NCBI RefSeq assembly: GCF_014199935.1
Contig: NZ_JACHOP010000016.1
Coordinates: forward strand, 1 to 64,000
Reading direction: 5' to 3'
Source: Methylorubrum rhodinum
GTDB lineage: Bacteria > Pseudomonadota > Alphaproteobacteria > Rhizobiales > Beijerinckiaceae
Length of the DNA stretch: 64,000 nt
The notes under the pieces were generated by a model. That model was not told the origin of the DNA and did not search any database. It saw only the letters and a list, made by a program, of their open reading frames with translations. Every line of letters starts with the position of its first letter. Position 1 is the stretch's first letter. This document shows, piece after piece, positions 61,225 to 64,000 of the stretch. The position numbers were made by a program, and so were the translations under genes.

Positions 61225-63999
61225 CTACCCTCGGCCGAGTGTTCGGTCGAAGATCGTCCGCACCGCGCGCCGTTCGGCCGCCAACTGGGCGGCGAGCGCC
61301 TTGGCGTCGGGGAGGTTGGCCGCGCGGGCGAGCCGCGCCATCGCGACGGCTGAGGCCTCGGTCGGGTCGCCCTCGACCATCAGGCGCTGCCACTGATGCA
61401 CGTCGTCGAGGAGGCGGTAGGCCTGGGCCAGCCGCTCCGCCTCGCCGCCGTCGAGGAGGCCGGTCTCCGCGGCGCGGGCGAAGAGCGCCGGGGCATCGAG
61501 GCCGACGAGATCGGGATGTTCGTGCGCGTGGGCGAGCACCAGGGCCTGACCCAGGAAGTCGAGATCGAGCAGGCCGCCGGGGGCGAGCTTGAGATCGAGG
61601 GGGCCGTGGTCGCCCTTCTCCCGCTCGACGGTGGCGCGCATGTCGCGCACCGAACGGTAGACCGCCCTCGCCTCGCGGGGCCGGCGCAGGGCCTCGCCGA
61701 TCACGGCCGAGACCTCCTCGGCGAGACTCGGATCGCCCGCGATCACACGGGCGCGGGTCAGCGCCATGTGCTCCCACAGCTCCGCCTCCTCGCTCTGATA
61801 GCTGCGGAAGCTGCGGAACTGCGTCGCCGTCGCGCCCTGGCCGCCGCCGGGGCGCAGACGCAGGTCCACCTCGTAGAGCAGGCCGCGCCGGGTCGGCGCC
61901 GTGAGCGCGGCGACGAGGCGCTGGGTCAGCCGGTTATAGGCCACGGCCGCGTCGAGCCGCTTCGGGCCGGCGCTGGTGCGGTCCTCCGGGTCGAAGTCGT
62001 AGAGCACGACGAGGTCGAGATCGGATTCCGCCGTGAGCTGCCGCGTGCCGAGGCGGCCGTAGCCGATGACGACGAGGCGCCCTCCCGGCACCGCCCCGTG
62101 CTCCTCGAAAAATCTTCCGGCGACGGCCTCCAGAGCGGTGGAAACCGCTGCGTCGGCGATGGCGGAGAATGCCTCGCCCGCGCCCTTCGGCGTGAGAATG
62201 CCGGAGAGGAGCCGCGCGCCGGCGACGAAACGCATTTGGCGGGCGGCATCGCGGCTGCGATCGAGAAAAATCTCGTGCTCGGCGGGCTGGCCCAGCAGCG
62301 CGCGGTAATGCGCGGCGATTCCCTCGGGGTCGATGACCGGATCGCCGAAATCCGGGTCGATCACCGCGTCGAGCACGTGCGGGCTGAAGGCGACGGTGCC
62401 GGCGAGCCGCGGCGCGCTGCCCAGAAGGTCGGCAAACAGCAGGCGCAGGCGCTCGTGCTCGCGCAGGATGGTGAGCAGCTCGACCGCCGCGGGCATCCGG
62501 CCGAAGGCGCGGTCGAGGTTGGCCAAAGCCGCGTCCGGGTCCGGCGTGCCGGCGAGCGCCTTGAGGAGCGCGGGCACGAGTTCGGTCAGCACCTCGCGGG
62601 CGCGGGCGGAGCGCACCGCGGCGCGGCGGCCGAAATGCCAGCCGCGCACGGTCTCGGCGACCGTCTCCGGCTCGCGAAAGCCGAGGCTGCGGAGCGTGGC
62701 GAGCGTCGCCGGATCGTCGGCGGCGCCGCTGAAGACGAGGTCGCCGACCTCCGAGGAGAGATCGGGCCCGGCTTCGAACAGCAGCGCGTAATGCGCCTGC
62801 ACCCGCCTCGCGTGGTGGAGCAAGGCCGCCTCGAAGGCCGGCCGGTCGGCGAATCCGGCGAAGCGGGCGAAGGCGTCGAGCTCGGTGCCGTCGGTCGGCA
62901 GGCGCTGGGTCTGCTCGTCGCGCACCATCTGCAGGCGGTGCTCGACGGTGCGCAGGAAGGCGTATGCGGCGCCCAACTCGTCGCGCGCACTCTCCGAAAT
63001 CCAGCCGTCCTCGTGGAGGCGGCCCAGCATCGGCACGGTGGAACGCCCGCGCAGGATCGGCCGCCGCCCGCCGAAGACGAGTTGCTGGGTCTGGACGAAG
63101 AATTCGATCTCGCGGATGCCGCCGCGGCCGAGCTTGATGTCGTGGCCGGCCACGGCCAGCGCCTCGTGGCCGCGCACGGCGTGGATCTGGCGCTTCATCG
63201 CGTGCACGTCGGCGATGGCCGCGAAATCGAAATACTTGCGCCAGACGAAGGGCGTCAGCTCGGCCAGGAATTTCTCGCCGGCCGGAATGTCGCCCGCCAT
63301 GGGACGCGCCTTGATGAAGGCCGCCCGCTCCCAGTTCTGCCCGGTCGTCTCGTAATAGACGTAAGCCGAGGCGAGGCTCATGGCGGTCGGGGTCGAGCCC
63401 GGATCGGGCCGCAGGCGGTAATCGACCCGGTGGACGTAGCCGTCGCGGGTGCGCTCCTGCAGGAGCTTGGCCGCCCCTTGCGCGAGGCGGGTGAAGAACG
63501 GCGTCGGCTCCAGGCCCTGCTTCAGCGGCGCGGCCTCGGGATCGAAGAAGACGATCAGGTCGATGTCGCTCGAATAGTTCAGCTCCCGCCCGCCGAGCTT
63601 TCCGAGCCCCAGCACCACGAGGCCGGACCCGGCCTGCGGCTCGGCCGGATCGCTCGGGCGGAAGCGACCGCTCGCCGCGGCCTGAAGCAGGAGCGCGTCG
63701 AAGGCCGCCGAGACGGAGGCGTCGGCGAAGTCGGAGAGCGCGGCGGTCACCCGCTCCAGCGGCCAGACGCCGCCGATATCGGCGAGCGCGACGAGCAGCG
63801 CGTGCTCGGCCCGGTTCCGGCGCAGCCGCGTTCCGACCGCGTCGAGATCGGGCGCGGCGGCGCCCTCCGAGCGGCCGGCGGCGCGCTGGTCGCCGAGGAT
63901 GCGCGCGTCGGAGGCCTCGGGGGAGTCCCGAAGCAGGCGCGCGAGGCGCTCGGGATCGCGGGCGGCGAGCGACCAGAGGAAGGGCGAGTGGTCGGCGAG
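61225..63999 (-). CDS. glnE: Glutamine synthetase adenylyltransferase/deadenylase (partial at right edge)
   Basis: The frame runs from the stop at 61225 to the right edge, giving at least 925 residues; the GTG at 63750 is not the real start because conserved sequence continues upstream. Both nucleotidyltransferase domains are visible. The N-terminal deadenylylation domain has GLGKLGGRELNYSSDIDLIV, and the C-terminal adenylyltransferase domain has VVIGYGRLGTRQLTAESDLD. Each carries the Gly-Ser/Gly-x-Asp-x-Asp catalytic pattern. The regulatory linker follows ARMPAAVELLTILREHERLR-like helices. It adds AMP to, and removes it from, glutamine synthetase under PII and nitrogen control. Confidence 0.95.
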   Translation of the reverse strand, partial: LADHSPFLWSLAARDPERLARLLRDSPEASDARILGDQRAAGRSEGAAAPDLDAVGTRLRRNRAEHALLVALADIGGVWPLERVTAALSDFADASVSAAFDALLLQAAASGRFRPSDPAEPQAGSGLVVLGLGKLGGRELNYSSDIDLIVFFDPEAAPLKQGLEPTPFFTRLAQGAAKLLQERTRDGYVHRVDYRLRPDPGSTPTAMSLASAYVYYETTGQNWERAAFIKARPMAGDIPAGEKFLAELTPFVWRKYFDFAAIADVHAMKRQIHAVRGHEALAVAGHDIKLGRGGIREIEFFVQTQQLVFGGRRPILRGRSTVPMLGRLHEDGWISESARDELGAAYAFLRTVEHRLQMVRDEQTQRLPTDGTELDAFARFAGFADRPAFEAALLHHARRVQAHYALLFEAGPDLSSEVGDLVFSGAADDPATLATLRSLGFREPETVAETVRGWHFGRRAAVRSARAREVLTELVPALLKALAGTPDPDAALANLDRAFGRMPAAVELLTILREHERLRLLFADLLGSAPRLAGTVAFSPHVLDAVIDPDFGDPVIDPEGIAAHYRALLGQPAEHEIFLDRSRDAARQMRFVAGARLLSGILTPKGAGEAFSAIADAAVSTALEAVAGRFFEEHGAVPGGRLVVIGYGRLGTRQLTAESDLDLVVLYDFDPEDRTSAGPKRLDAAVAYNRLTQRLVAALTAPTRRGLLYEVDLRLRPGGGQGATATQFRSFRSYQSEEAELWEHMALTRARVIAGDPSLAEEVSAVIGEALRRPREARAVYRSVRDMRATVEREKGDHGPLDLKLAPGGLLDLDFLGQALVLAHAHEHPDLVGLDAPALFARAAETGLLDGGEAERLAQAYRLLDDVHQWQRLMVEGDPTEASAVAMARLARAANLPDAKALAAQLAAERRAVRTIFDRTLGRG

Positions 64000-64000
64000 C

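Overview
The window is high-GC alphaproteobacterial DNA, most likely from Methylobacterium or Methylorubrum. That genus call is inference from the set and style of the core genes (panE, rsmB, guaA, ilvC, trpS, phoH, uvrD, glnE, an AsmA protein and a short beta-barrel porin); no search was run. It divides at a tRNA-Glu gene near 39.2 kb. The left 39 kb is a composite mobile island and the right 25 kb is ordinary chromosome.

Island, left to right. 0-4 kb holds the end of a topoisomerase III-like gene, then an AT-rich two-gene unit (SF1 helicase plus DUF2290 protein) that looks like a phage-defence module; a base-run indel seems to separate its best start codon from the helicase frame. 4-8 kb is a mobilisation block: tyrosine integrase, MobC and a VirD2-type relaxase around a candidate oriT. 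8-16 kb carries two translationally coupled unknown genes and a 1530-residue protein with a PD-(D/E)XK nuclease domain, a STAND-like P-loop NTPase and a long helical tail, as in Avs-type phage sensors. 16-18.5 kb is a graveyard of IS701-like, IS66 and IS5-like transposase remnants. 18.5-21.3 kb is an AT-rich, tightly coupled four-gene cassette: HTH protein, YhhQ/VUT-type transporter, unknown Rossmann-like protein and zinc nucleoside deaminase. I consider it the best candidate for an undescribed system. 21.3-26.2 kb has a small serine recombinase, a secreted protein, a large ParB-like protein and a VbhA/Fic toxin-antitoxin pair. 26.7-30.2 kb has a subtilisin-like protease and a vanadium-type haloperoxidase. 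30.5-32.5 kb has an HTH/zinc-metalloprotease pair (ImmR/ImmA-like or Lit-like). 32.6-39.2 kb is a conjugation-associated operon with a VirD4/TraG coupling protein, ending in a large serine recombinase whose last codons lie inside tRNA-Glu.

No mating-pore (VirB) genes are visible, so the element is either mobilizable in trans or continues beyond the left edge. I found no second copy of the tRNA-Glu 3' end in the window, so the far attachment site is probably outside it.

Chromosome. From 39.5 kb the genes are housekeeping: pantothenate synthesis (panE), rRNA methylation (RsmB family), GMP synthesis (guaA), branched-chain amino acid synthesis (ilvC), tRNA-Trp charging (trpS), RNA metabolism (PhoH-like), DNA repair (UvrD), envelope assembly (AsmA), a DEDDh exonuclease, a porin-like outer-membrane protein and nitrogen control (glnE, cut by the right edge). 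A tRNA-Val(CAC) and a pair of 106-nt structured repeats with compensatory base changes sit between guaA and ilvC.
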